From positions 682,001 through 746,000 of the forward strand of contig NZ_NPGA01000020.1 in NCBI RefSeq assembly GCF_002259485.1: a stretch of DNA of 64,000 nucleotides, read 5' to 3'. The notes beneath the pieces were generated by a model. That model did not search any database and had not been told where the DNA came from. It saw only the letters and a list, made by a program, of their open reading frames with translations. Every line of letters starts with the position of its first letter. Within the stretch, counting starts at the first letter, position 1. The stretch comes from Rhodococcus sp. 14-1411-2a (GTDB lineage Bacteria; Actinomycetota; Actinomycetes; Mycobacteriales; Mycobacteriaceae). Both the position numbers and the translations under genes were made by a program. Of this stretch, positions 25,905 to 33,363 are shown one piece after another.

Positions 25905-27584
25905 ATGAAGGTTCTGCTCGTCCCTCAGGGCGAGCAGGCCGTGCTGACGCACCTCGCCGACGACGGCTCGACGCTGAGCGATCCCACCGCGGCCGAGGAT
26001 ATCGTCGCGGCCGTAGCCGAGCTCGAGCGCGACGAACGGCCGAGGTGGGTGTGGGAAGACACGAGCCGGATCTACCCTCGACTGCTCGAACGGGGAGTCC
26101 GCGTACGCCGCTGTCACGATCTCGCCTTGGTCGGTGCCATCCTGTCGATGCGAGCCGGCTCTGCGACTGTCTCGTCGGCTCCCGCCGACCTGAGGCCGGG
26201 TCTGTTCGACGCGAACCCGAACTCCGATCCGGCGGCGGTTCTCGCCGAGTATCGGCGTCAGCTCCGGGACGTCGGTGACGATCGCGCACTGAACCTGCTG
26301 GCAGCAGCCGAGTCGGCCGGAGGACTGGCCGCAGCGGAGATGACCTTCGACGGGTTGCCGTTCTCGGCGTCGGCGCATCGCCGTCATCTCGAGACGATGC
26401 TCGGTACCCGGCCGCTCGATGGATCCCCTCCCCCGGCCCTCGTAGAGCTCGAGAATCAAATCTCCTCGGCGTTCGGCCGACGCGTCAATCCTGCCTCGCC
26501 CGTGGAGTTGGTCGCCGCGTTCGCGCGCGTCGGTATCGAACTGACATCGACTCGCGCGCATACCATCCGCGACGTCGACCACCCGGCGGTTCCGCTACTG
26601 CTGCGGCACCGTGACCTCTCGAAGCTGCATGCCGCGAACGGGTGGGCGTGGCTCGACGCGTGGGTTCGCGACGATCGTTTCCGGCCTGTCTACGTTCCCG
26701 GCGCTGTGGTGTCGGGTCGGTGGGCCAGTCGCGGCGGGGGCGGCCTTCAGATCCCGAAACCCCTGCGCGCCAGTGTGATCGCCGATCCCGGCCACACCTT
26801 CGTGGCCGCCGACGCCGGCCAGCTCGAACCACGCATCCTCGCGGCGATGTCCGGCGATCCCCGCATGGTCGCCGCGGCAGGCACCGCGGATCTGTACGCA
26901 CCGGTGGCCGCAGAATCGTTCGACGGCGATCGCGCCCACGCCAAGGTCGCCGTTCTCGGGGTGCTGTACGGCGCGACCTCGGGTGACGCGCGCGCTCTGC
27001 TGACGCGACTACGGGCCAAGTTCCCCGGTGCCGTTGCACTGGTGGAGGAGGCCGCCCGAGCCGGTGAACGTGGCGAGGTCGTTCGTTCCTGGCTGGGACG
27101 GGCCTGCCCACCGCCCTCGGTGCAGTGGTGGTCCACCGGTGACGCCCATGCGCGTGGCCGGTTCACCCGAAATTTCGTCGTGCAGGCCACCGCCGCCGAG
27201 TGGGCGCTGTGTTTGTTGGCGGATCTGCGCGGACGGTTGGCCGGGAGCGGAGCCCGCAGGAGCGACCGGAATTCCGACGAAGGGAGCGGAGCCCGCAGGA
27301 GCGGAGCCCGCAGGAGCGACCGGAATTCCGACGAAGGGAGCGGAGCCCGCAGGAGCGACCGGAATTCCGGGAGCGGCAGCGAGTTGGTGTTCTTTCAGCA
27401 CGACGAAGTGGTGGTGCATTGTGCTATCGCCGAGTCGGGTCGTGTCGCCGAAGCGATTGCAGAATCGGCGTTGTCGGCCACCCGGCTGATGTTCGGTGAC
27501 ACGGCAGTCCGGTTTCCGATGGAAATCAGAGTCGACCGCTCCTACGGTGCCTCCGCTGCCGGTTCCGAGCTGGATTCGGACTGA
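25905..27584 (+). CDS. Solitary family A DNA polymerase-like protein (bifunctional 3'-5' exonuclease/polymerase type)
   Basis: The 559-residue protein starts at ATG 25905 (MKVLLVPQGEQAVLTHLADD). The C-terminal half is a Pol I-type core: motif A is VAADAGQLEPRILAAMSGD (catalytic Asp and the QxER pattern kept), the O-helix is RAHAKVAVLGVLYGATSG (Arg, Lys, Tyr kept, but Leu where Pol I has Phe), and motif C is FFQHDEVVVHC. The N-terminal ~200 residues only weakly resemble a 3'-5' exonuclease domain (HDLALVGAILS), and I see no DEDD catalytic set. There is no 5' nuclease domain. Residues about 447-491 are a tandem-repeat insertion just before motif C. It is not the replicative or main polA; its role is unknown. 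Its 3' end overlaps the convergent YihY gene by 43 bp. Confidence 0.85.
   Translation: MKVLLVPQGEQAVLTHLADDGSTLSDPTAAEDIVAAVAELERDERPRWVWEDTSRIYPRLLERGVRVRRCHDLALVGAILSMRAGSATVSSAPADLRPGLFDANPNSDPAAVLAEYRRQLRDVGDDRALNLLAAAESAGGLAAAEMTFDGLPFSASAHRRHLETMLGTRPLDGSPPPALVELENQISSAFGRRVNPASPVELVAAFARVGIELTSTRAHTIRDVDHPAVPLLLRHRDLSKLHAANGWAWLDAWVRDDRFRPVYVPGAVVSGRWASRGGGGLQIPKPLRASVIADPGHTFVAADAGQLEPRILAAMSGDPRMVAAAGTADLYAPVAAESFDGDRAHAKVAVLGVLYGATSGDARALLTRLRAKFPGAVALVEEAARAGERGEVVRSWLGRACPPPSVQWWSTGDAHARGRFTRNFVVQATAAEWALCLLADLRGRLAGSGARRSDRNSDEGSGARRSGARRSDRNSDEGSGARRSDRNSGSGSELVFFQHDEVVVHCAIAESGRVAEAIAESALSATRLMFGDTAVRFPMEIRVDRSYGASAAGSELDSD
27243..27369 (+). repeat. 39-bp in-frame tandem repeats inside the polymerase gene
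   Basis: Units lie at 27243-27281 (39 bp), 27282-27335 (39 bp plus a 15-bp internal duplication, 54 bp) and 27336-27369 (partial). The unit starts GGGAGCGGAGCCCGCAGGAG and ends CGGAATTCCGACGAA. All unit lengths are multiples of three, so the frame is kept, encoding repeats of SGARRSDRNSDEG. The unit shares its core with the arrays at 5939-6066 and 49850-49870. Confidence 0.95.
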
Positions 27585-28546
27585 GCTCGCGGCGGGTCGA
27601 CGAACGTCACGTCGATGTCCTCGAACGGCTTGCTGCGTTGCGCTTCTGCCTGCCCGGTGTACGTGAGCTTGTCGCCCTGAGTCAGTTCGACGTCATCGGT
27701 GAACGGGGCCAGCAGCGCGCGTGGGAAGAGCCGATCGACGCGAACCACGTTGATCTCGATGCACATCACGATCGACACCGACGTCACGTACAGAAACGCC
27801 AGCAGTCCCAGAACGACAGCGAACACACCGTTGGTGACGGTCGCGTTGCTGACGACGTACTTCACGTACACACTGCCGAAGGTCTGCAGCAGCTGCCAGA
27901 TCAGACCGGCAACGACGGCCCCGGGAAGAACCTGTGGGATCGACACCGACCTCGCGGTGGCGAGCCTGAACGCCACGACGAACACACCGACGTAGAAGAA
28001 CGTGCCGACCACGAACACCACGAGGCCCGATTCCGGACCGAAATATCCTGCGGCACTGAGCACATTGAGTGCTGTGATGGCCAGGACGGCCAGGCCGACC
28101 GTGCTCAGCAGACCAAAGCCGCGCACCCGGGCGCGGATGGGATCGGGCCTTAGGTTCTTCGGCACCGTCCACGCCGTGTTCATCGCGTTCTGGAGCGCCA
28201 CGGCCACCCCGAGTCCGCCGTACAGGGAGCCCAGGACACCCACCACCAGACCCACGGTGCCTCCACCGATGCGGTCGGGCCTGCCCAGTTCGTCCCCGAT
28301 CACCGGGATCTGACCGAGCGCCGAGTTCAGGATCTGCTGCTGCAGTTCCGGACTACCGGCCAATACGATTCCCAGAACCGTCGAGAACAGCAACAGTGCG
28401 GGAAACAGCGAGACGAAGGCGTAGTAGGTGATCAGGGCCGCGAGGTAGCCACCCTGATCGTCGACGAACTTGTACACCACCGCAATGGGATATCCCAGAA
28501 CCGGCCGCCTGCGCTGGAGTCCATCCAGTCGATCGGAAAAACTCAT
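27542..28546 (-). CDS. YihY/BrkB family inner-membrane protein
   Basis: The 334-residue protein has the conserved family N-terminus (YKFVDDQGGYLAALITYYAFVSLFPALLLFSTV) and about six membrane segments between residues 40 and 265, including a GGGTVGLVVGVLGSLYGGLGVAVALQ segment and PGAVVAGLIWQLLQTFGSVYV. The C-terminal ~60 residues are cytoplasmic and variable (RAQSESSSEPAAEAP). The family was once annotated as ribonuclease BN, which is wrong; the real role is unknown. It lies 46 bp downstream of gltX on the same strand and its last 14 codons overlap the polymerase gene on the opposite strand. Confidence 0.9.
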   Translation of the reverse strand: MSFSDRLDGLQRRRPVLGYPIAVVYKFVDDQGGYLAALITYYAFVSLFPALLLFSTVLGIVLAGSPELQQQILNSALGQIPVIGDELGRPDRIGGGTVGLVVGVLGSLYGGLGVAVALQNAMNTAWTVPKNLRPDPIRARVRGFGLLSTVGLAVLAITALNVLSAAGYFGPESGLVVFVVGTFFYVGVFVVAFRLATARSVSIPQVLPGAVVAGLIWQLLQTFGSVYVKYVVSNATVTNGVFAVVLGLLAFLYVTSVSIVMCIEINVVRVDRLFPRALLAPFTDDVELTQGDKLTYTGQAEAQRSKPFEDIDVTFVDPPRAQSESSSEPAAEAP

Positions 28547-28592
28547 TGGAGGCTCTCCCCGAGGACCGGGGTGCGCCGGCGACCGTGCGCCC

Positions 28593-30068
28593 TCACGCCA
28601 CCTGGGCGCGTGCTGCGGCCAGGCGCGCCAAGGTCTTCTCGCGCCCGAGCAATTCCATGGACTCGTACAGCGGCGGGCTGATGTGCGACCCGGTCACTCC
28701 CACCCGGATCGGGGCGAAAGCCTTGCGCGGCTTGAGCTCCAGCTTCTCGATCAACACGTCCTTGAGAGTCGCCTCCAGGTCGGCCGTGGTCCAGGTCTGC
28801 AACGCCGTCAGTGCCTCCACAGTGGCGTCGAGAACGGGTGCGGTATCGGCACCGAGGTTCTTGGCCGCGGCTGCGGGGTCGATCTCGAAGTCCGCCTCGT
28901 CGACGAACAGGAACTTCAGCAGTCCCCATGCGTCCGACAGGACGACGATGCGGGTCTGCACCAGATCGGCCGCGACAGCGAAGACCTTCTCGTCGACCGG
29001 CTCGGTGAGATGGCCCTGGGCGACGAGGTATTCACGCAAACGCGCCGCGAAATCCTCCGCTGCCAGCATCCTGATGTGCTCGGCGTTGATCGCGTCGGCC
29101 TTCTTCTGATCGAAGCGCGCCGGATTGGAATTGACGGACGAGATCTCGAACGCCGCCACCATCTCGTCGAGCGTGAACACGTCGTGATCGTCCGAGATAC
29201 CCCATCCGAGAAGCGCGAGGTAGTTCAGCAATCCCTCCGGCACGAAACCACGATCACGGTGGATGAAGAGGTTGGACTCGGGATCACGCTTGGACAGCTT
29301 CTTGTTGCCCTGGCCCATGACGAACGGCAGGTGCCCGAACTCGGGGGTGCGTTCTGCGACACCGATCCGGATCAATGCCTCGTAGAGAGCGAGCTGGCGA
29401 GGCGTCGATGACAGCAGATCCTCGCCGCGCAGGACGTGGGTGATCTTCATCAAAGCGTCGTCGACCGGATTGACCAACGTGTACAACGGAACTCCGTTGC
29501 CGCGGGTCAAGGCGAAGTCCGGCACCGTCCCGGCCTTGAACGTGGTCTCCCCGCGCACGAGGTCGTTCCATGTCAGATCGTGATCGGGCATCCGCAGTCG
29601 CACGACGGCCCCGCGCCCCTCGTCGAGGAATCCCTGTCGCTGCTCCGGCGTCAGGTCGCGGTCGAAGTTGTCGTAGCCGAGTTTGGGGTCGCGTCCGGCT
29701 GCCTTGTGTCGCGCTTCCACTTCCTCCGGCGTGGAGAAGGACTCGTAGGCCTCCCCGGCGTCGAGCAACTGCTGCACGACGGCGAGGTGCTGGTCGCGAC
29801 GCAGCGACTGACGGTACGGCTCGTACGGGCCACCCACTTCGGGGCCCTCGTCCCATTCGAGGCCCAGCCAGCGCAACGCGTCGAGCAGGGCGGCATAGGA
29901 CTCCTCGGAGTCGCGTGCGGCGTCGGTGTCCTCGATGCGAAAGACGAAGGTGCCGCCGTGATGCCTGGCGAACGCCCAGTTGAACAGTGCGGTGCGGACC
30001 AGGCCGACGTGCGGGGTACCGGTGGGCGACGGGCAGAACCGAACGCGGACATCTGTTGGTGTGGTCAT
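28593..30068 (-). CDS. gltX: Glutamyl-tRNA synthetase
   Basis: GltX charges tRNA-Glu with glutamate and, in bacteria lacking GlnRS, also mischarges tRNA-Gln. The 491-residue class I enzyme begins MTTPTDVRVRFCPSPTGTPHVGLVRTALFNW; the HIGH motif reads HVGL and the KMSKS motif reads KLSKRD (about residue 256). Other blocks are FRIEDTDAARDSEES and LRGEDLLSSTPRQLALYEAL. No GlnRS is seen here while gatCAB is, so a non-discriminating enzyme is likely but not proven from sequence. It follows the FAH-family gene by 7 nt and sits 3 kb from its tRNAs. Confidence 0.96.
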   Translation of the reverse strand: MTTPTDVRVRFCPSPTGTPHVGLVRTALFNWAFARHHGGTFVFRIEDTDAARDSEESYAALLDALRWLGLEWDEGPEVGGPYEPYRQSLRRDQHLAVVQQLLDAGEAYESFSTPEEVEARHKAAGRDPKLGYDNFDRDLTPEQRQGFLDEGRGAVVRLRMPDHDLTWNDLVRGETTFKAGTVPDFALTRGNGVPLYTLVNPVDDALMKITHVLRGEDLLSSTPRQLALYEALIRIGVAERTPEFGHLPFVMGQGNKKLSKRDPESNLFIHRDRGFVPEGLLNYLALLGWGISDDHDVFTLDEMVAAFEISSVNSNPARFDQKKADAINAEHIRMLAAEDFAARLREYLVAQGHLTEPVDEKVFAVAADLVQTRIVVLSDAWGLLKFLFVDEADFEIDPAAAAKNLGADTAPVLDATVEALTALQTWTTADLEATLKDVLIEKLELKPRKAFAPIRVGVTGSHISPPLYESMELLGREKTLARLAAARAQVA

Positions 30069-30075
30069 GCTCGCC

Positions 30076-30849
30076 CTACTTCTTCGCTGCGACGGGGTTG
30101 GTGAGGGTACCGATTCCCTCGACGGTGATCGACACGCTGTCTCCGTCGGCGATGGGTCCGACTCCCTCGGGGGTTCCGGTGAGGATGACGTCTCCGGGTA
30201 GCAGCGTCATCACCGCGGACACCCACTCGATGATCTTCGGAATGTCATGCAGCAGAAACGAAGTGCGGCTCCGTTGTTTGACCACGCCGTCGACCTCGGT
30301 CTTGATCTCGAGATCGGTCGGGTCGAGCGAGGTCTCGATCCACGGCCCGAGCGGACAGAAGGTGTCGTGTCCCTTGGCGCGCGTCCACTGTCCGTCGTGC
30401 TTCTGGTGATCGCGGGCCGAGACGTCGTTGGCGACGGTGTATCCCAGCACCACCTCGTACGCCTTGGCGGCGGGGACGTCCTTGCACGGACGGCCGATGA
30501 CGATCGCCAGTTCGCCCTCGAAGTGCACTTCGTTCGAGGACGGCGGCAACACGATGGAGGCACCGGGGCCGACGATGGAGGTGTTCGGCTTGATGAAGAT
30601 CACGGGGTCCTTCGGTGCCTCACCGCCCATCTCGGCCACGTGCGCGGCGTAGTTCTTACCGATGGCGATGACCTTGCTGGCGAGGATGGGCGCGAGCAGT
30701 CGCACATCGGCCAGTGGCCACGACCGACCCGTGAACGTGGGTGTGCCGAAAGGATGTTCGGCGATTTCCTTCGCAGTCTGCGAGTCACCCTCACCTTCGA
30801 TACTCACGAATGCCACACCATCAGGACTTGCAATTCGACCGAGACGCAT
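30076..30849 (-). CDS. Fumarylacetoacetate hydrolase (FAH) family protein
   Basis: The 257-residue protein has the FAH catalytic fold: KVIAIGKNYAAHVAEMG, PVIFIKPNTSIVGPGASIVLPP, the metal-binding HFEGELAIVIGR (ExE) and YTVANDVSARDHQK, and GDVILTGTPEGVGPI. Family members hydrolyse or decarboxylate 2-oxo acids (fumarylpyruvate, oxaloacetate, 5-carboxymethyl-2-oxo-hex-3-ene-1,6-dioate and others), and the substrate here cannot be assigned. It is probably cotranscribed with gltX, as for Rv2993c-Rv2992c. A -10-like TAGACT lies 6 nt before the ATG. Confidence 0.9.
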   Translation of the reverse strand: MRLGRIASPDGVAFVSIEGEGDSQTAKEIAEHPFGTPTFTGRSWPLADVRLLAPILASKVIAIGKNYAAHVAEMGGEAPKDPVIFIKPNTSIVGPGASIVLPPSSNEVHFEGELAIVIGRPCKDVPAAKAYEVVLGYTVANDVSARDHQKHDGQWTRAKGHDTFCPLGPWIETSLDPTDLEIKTEVDGVVKQRSRTSFLLHDIPKIIEWVSAVMTLLPGDVILTGTPEGVGPIADGDSVSITVEGIGTLTNPVAAKK

Positions 30850-30855
30850 GTCGGA

Positions 30856-30861
30856 AGTCTA
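30856..30861 (-). promoter_or_regulatory. Candidate -10 box of a leaderless FAH-gltX transcript
   Basis: TAGACT on the minus strand ends 6 nt before ATG 30849. Confidence 0.45.
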
Positions 30862-30979
30862 TCGACATGCGTGGTGTGCACTCCGCCACCGTCCGTTCAG
30901 CGCGATTCGGGCCGGTGTAGGGTCGGTCTGTAGTTCCATATTGCAAGAACGCACGTCCATATACTGAGACGGAGAACTG

Positions 30980-32224
30980 ATGGACGCCACCGCGCAGATG
31001 TCCGACATCGGCGAAATCAGGCGATGGTTCATGCTTTCGCTCGGCATGCTCGCGCAGACCGCAGGCGCGGTGTTCATCAACGGTGCAGCATTTCTCATTC
31101 CCGCCCTGCACGACGACCGCGGCCTGAGCCTGCCCGCCGCCGGACTCGTCGTCGCCATGCCCACCGTGGGCATCATGTTCACCCTGATCGCCTGGGGTAT
31201 GTTGGTCGATCGGATCGGCGAAAGACTGGTTCTCGCAGTCGGGCTCGGCCTGACGGCGCTCGCCGCTGTAGCCGCCGTGTTCACCACCTCCGTTCCCCTG
31301 CTGGCAATCCTGCTCCTGCTCGGCGGTATGGCAGCGGCGAGTGCGAACAGCGCCAGCGGGCGTGTGGTGGTCGGCTGGTTCCCACCTCAGCGTCGTGGAT
31401 TGGCCATGGGAATCAGACAGATGTCGGTCCCTCTGGGCGTCGCCATCGCAGCCCTGACCATCCCACCCATCGCCCGGGACCACGGCGTCGGAGCGGCACT
31501 GCTCGTACCCGCGGCCGTGTGCGCAACAGCCGCAGTGATGTGTCTGGCGGTCGTCGACCCCCCGCGTCCCAATCGCATCGATGCCGCGGAGCAGGGTCTG
31601 CTCGACAATCCGTACCGGGGCAGCAGGCAGCTGTGGCGCATTCACGCCACCTCGATCCTGTTGGTGGTGCCGCAGTACGTGGTCTGGACGTATGCGCTCG
31701 TATGGCTGATGACCGACCGAGGATGGACAGCAGCGGCGGCGGGCGTCCTCGTCACGGTGACGCAGATTCTCGGCGCACTGGGCCGGATGAGCGTCGGCGC
31801 GTTGTCCGATCGGGTAGGCAGCCGCATGCGGCCCCTCCGGTGGGTCGCGGTGACCGCCGCCGTCAGCATGCTCGGACTCGGAGTGGCCGACTGGTTCGAC
31901 TCCCCCGTCGCGATCGTCATGCTCGTCGTCGCGTCGGTCGCCACGGTTGCCCCCAACGGTCTTGCCTTCACCGCTGTTGCCGAGATATCAGGACCGTATT
32001 GGAGCGGACGCGCCCTCGGCGTGCAGAACACGAGTCAATACGTGTTCGCGTCGGCCGTGCCGCCGGTGTTCGGGGCCCTCGCGGCGGTCAGCTTTCCAGT
32101 CGCATTCCTGGTGTCGGCGGTCTTCCCCGCACTCTCCGTGCCGATCGTCCCCGACGATCCACGTCCCGAGAGTCCCGACGAGAAGGCCGACAGTCCCGAA
32201 AAGAATTCCGACCGCGTCGGCTGA
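30980..32224 (+). CDS. MFS transporter
   Basis: The 414-residue protein has about twelve hydrophobic segments typical of the major facilitator superfamily. The loop 2-3 signature reads GMLVDRIGERLVLAVGLG and is echoed in the second half by GALSDRVGSRMRPLRWV. A charged Asp/Glu/Pro tail (residues about 395-414) is cytoplasmic. No substrate can be read from sequence; the homologue in this place in M. tuberculosis is Rv2994. ATG 30980 follows GGAGAACTG. It is divergent from the FAH gene and convergent with leuB. Confidence 0.9.
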   Translation: MDATAQMSDIGEIRRWFMLSLGMLAQTAGAVFINGAAFLIPALHDDRGLSLPAAGLVVAMPTVGIMFTLIAWGMLVDRIGERLVLAVGLGLTALAAVAAVFTTSVPLLAILLLLGGMAAASANSASGRVVVGWFPPQRRGLAMGIRQMSVPLGVAIAALTIPPIARDHGVGAALLVPAAVCATAAVMCLAVVDPPRPNRIDAAEQGLLDNPYRGSRQLWRIHATSILLVVPQYVVWTYALVWLMTDRGWTAAAAGVLVTVTQILGALGRMSVGALSDRVGSRMRPLRWVAVTAAVSMLGLGVADWFDSPVAIVMLVVASVATVAPNGLAFTAVAEISGPYWSGRALGVQNTSQYVFASAVPPVFGALAAVSFPVAFLVSAVFPALSVPIVPDDPRPESPDEKADSPEKNSDRVG

Positions 32225-32250
32225 TTCAGCACGGTGGGGATGTCCGGAAA

Positions 32251-32294
32251 CACGAAATGCCACGGTGGCCGGTCGGCCTACCGTGGCATTCGTG
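32251..32294. terminator. Bidirectional terminator between the MFS gene and leuB
   Basis: CACGAAATGCCACGGTGGCC pairs with GGCCTACCGTGGCATTCGTG around a 4-nt loop, between convergent genes. Confidence 0.85.
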
Positions 32295-32303
32295 TCGATT
32301 CGG

Positions 32304-33314
32304 TTAGAGGCGAGCGGCGATTCGTGCGCCGATCTCTTTCGTCGACGCAGTCGTGGTTCCCCGCTCGGCGAGGTCCGCTGCGACAGCGGCTTCCACACGC
32401 GCCGCTCCTGCCGCGTCGCCGAGATGATCGAGTAGCAGCGACACCGACAGGATGGCAGCGGTCGGATCGGCCTTCTGCTGCCCTGCGATGTCGGGAGCGC
32501 TGCCGTGCACGGGCTCGAACATGCTCGGATTGGTACCGGTCGCATCGATGTTTCCGCTTGCGGCCAAACCGATTCCACCGGTCACCGCCGCCGAGAGGTC
32601 GGTCACGATGTCGCCGAACAGATTGTCGGTGACGATGACGTCGAACCGGCCCGGGTCGGTCACGAGGTGAATCATCGCGGCATCGATGTGCTGGTACGCG
32701 ACCTCGACGTCCGGGAACTCCGCCGCGACCTCGTCCACTGTGCGAGCCCAGAGGCTGCCAGCGAAGGTGAGCACATTGGTCTTGTGCAGCAGCGTCAGAT
32801 GCTTGCGCCGCGTCAGCGCCCGCTCGAAACCGTTGCGCACCACCCGTTCGACGCCGTAGCGGGTGTTGACACTGACCTCGGTGGCCACCTCGTGCGGCGT
32901 GCCGACGCGAAGCGCTCCACCGTTTCCAGTGTACGGACCTTCGGTGCCCTCACGCACGACCACGACGTCAATCTGCTTGTCACCGGCCAACGGCCCGACC
33001 ACTCCGGGGTACAGCTTGGCCGGGCGCAGATTGATGTGGTGATCGAGCTCGAACCGAGCTCGCAACAACAGTCCACGCTCGAGCACGCCGCTGGGCACCG
33101 ACGGATCTCCGATGGCTCCCAACAGAATTGCGTCGTGCTCACGCAGTTCCGCCAACACCGAGTCCGGCAGCAGTTCTCCGGTGGCGTTGTAGCGACGAGC
33201 ACCGAGGTCGTACTCGGTCTTCTCGGCTCCGGGTGCGACCACGTCGAGCACGGCGAGCGCCTCGGTGACGACCTCGGGTCCGATTCCGTCCCCGGCGATG
33301 ACGGCCAGCTTCAT
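32304..33314 (-). CDS. leuB: 3-isopropylmalate dehydrogenase
   Basis: LeuB oxidatively decarboxylates 3-isopropylmalate with NAD+ to 2-oxoisocaproate, the last pathway-specific step before leucine transamination. The 336-residue protein starts MKLAVIAGDGIGPEVVTEAL and has LLLRARFELDHHINLRP, VVREGTEGPYTGNGG, the LLHKTNVL catalytic Lys region, DVEVAYQHIDAAMIHLV and the cofactor loop MFEPVHGSAPDIAGQQKADP. It lies 49 bp downstream of serA and is probably cotranscribed with it. Confidence 0.96.
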   Translation of the reverse strand: MKLAVIAGDGIGPEVVTEALAVLDVVAPGAEKTEYDLGARRYNATGELLPDSVLAELREHDAILLGAIGDPSVPSGVLERGLLLRARFELDHHINLRPAKLYPGVVGPLAGDKQIDVVVVREGTEGPYTGNGGALRVGTPHEVATEVSVNTRYGVERVVRNGFERALTRRKHLTLLHKTNVLTFAGSLWARTVDEVAAEFPDVEVAYQHIDAAMIHLVTDPGRFDVIVTDNLFGDIVTDLSAAVTGGIGLAASGNIDATGTNPSMFEPVHGSAPDIAGQQKADPTAAILSVSLLLDHLGDAAGAARVEAAVAADLAERGTTTASTKEIGARIAARL

Positions 33315-33363
33315 CTCACTCCTCGTGATTGTTCGACTTCGTTCGATCGACTGCGAGCGATGC

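Noticed and set aside
27243..27369. Insertion sequence or transposon remnant in the polymerase gene
   Set aside because: There is no transposase fragment, no terminal inverted repeat and no target duplication, and the array keeps the reading frame.
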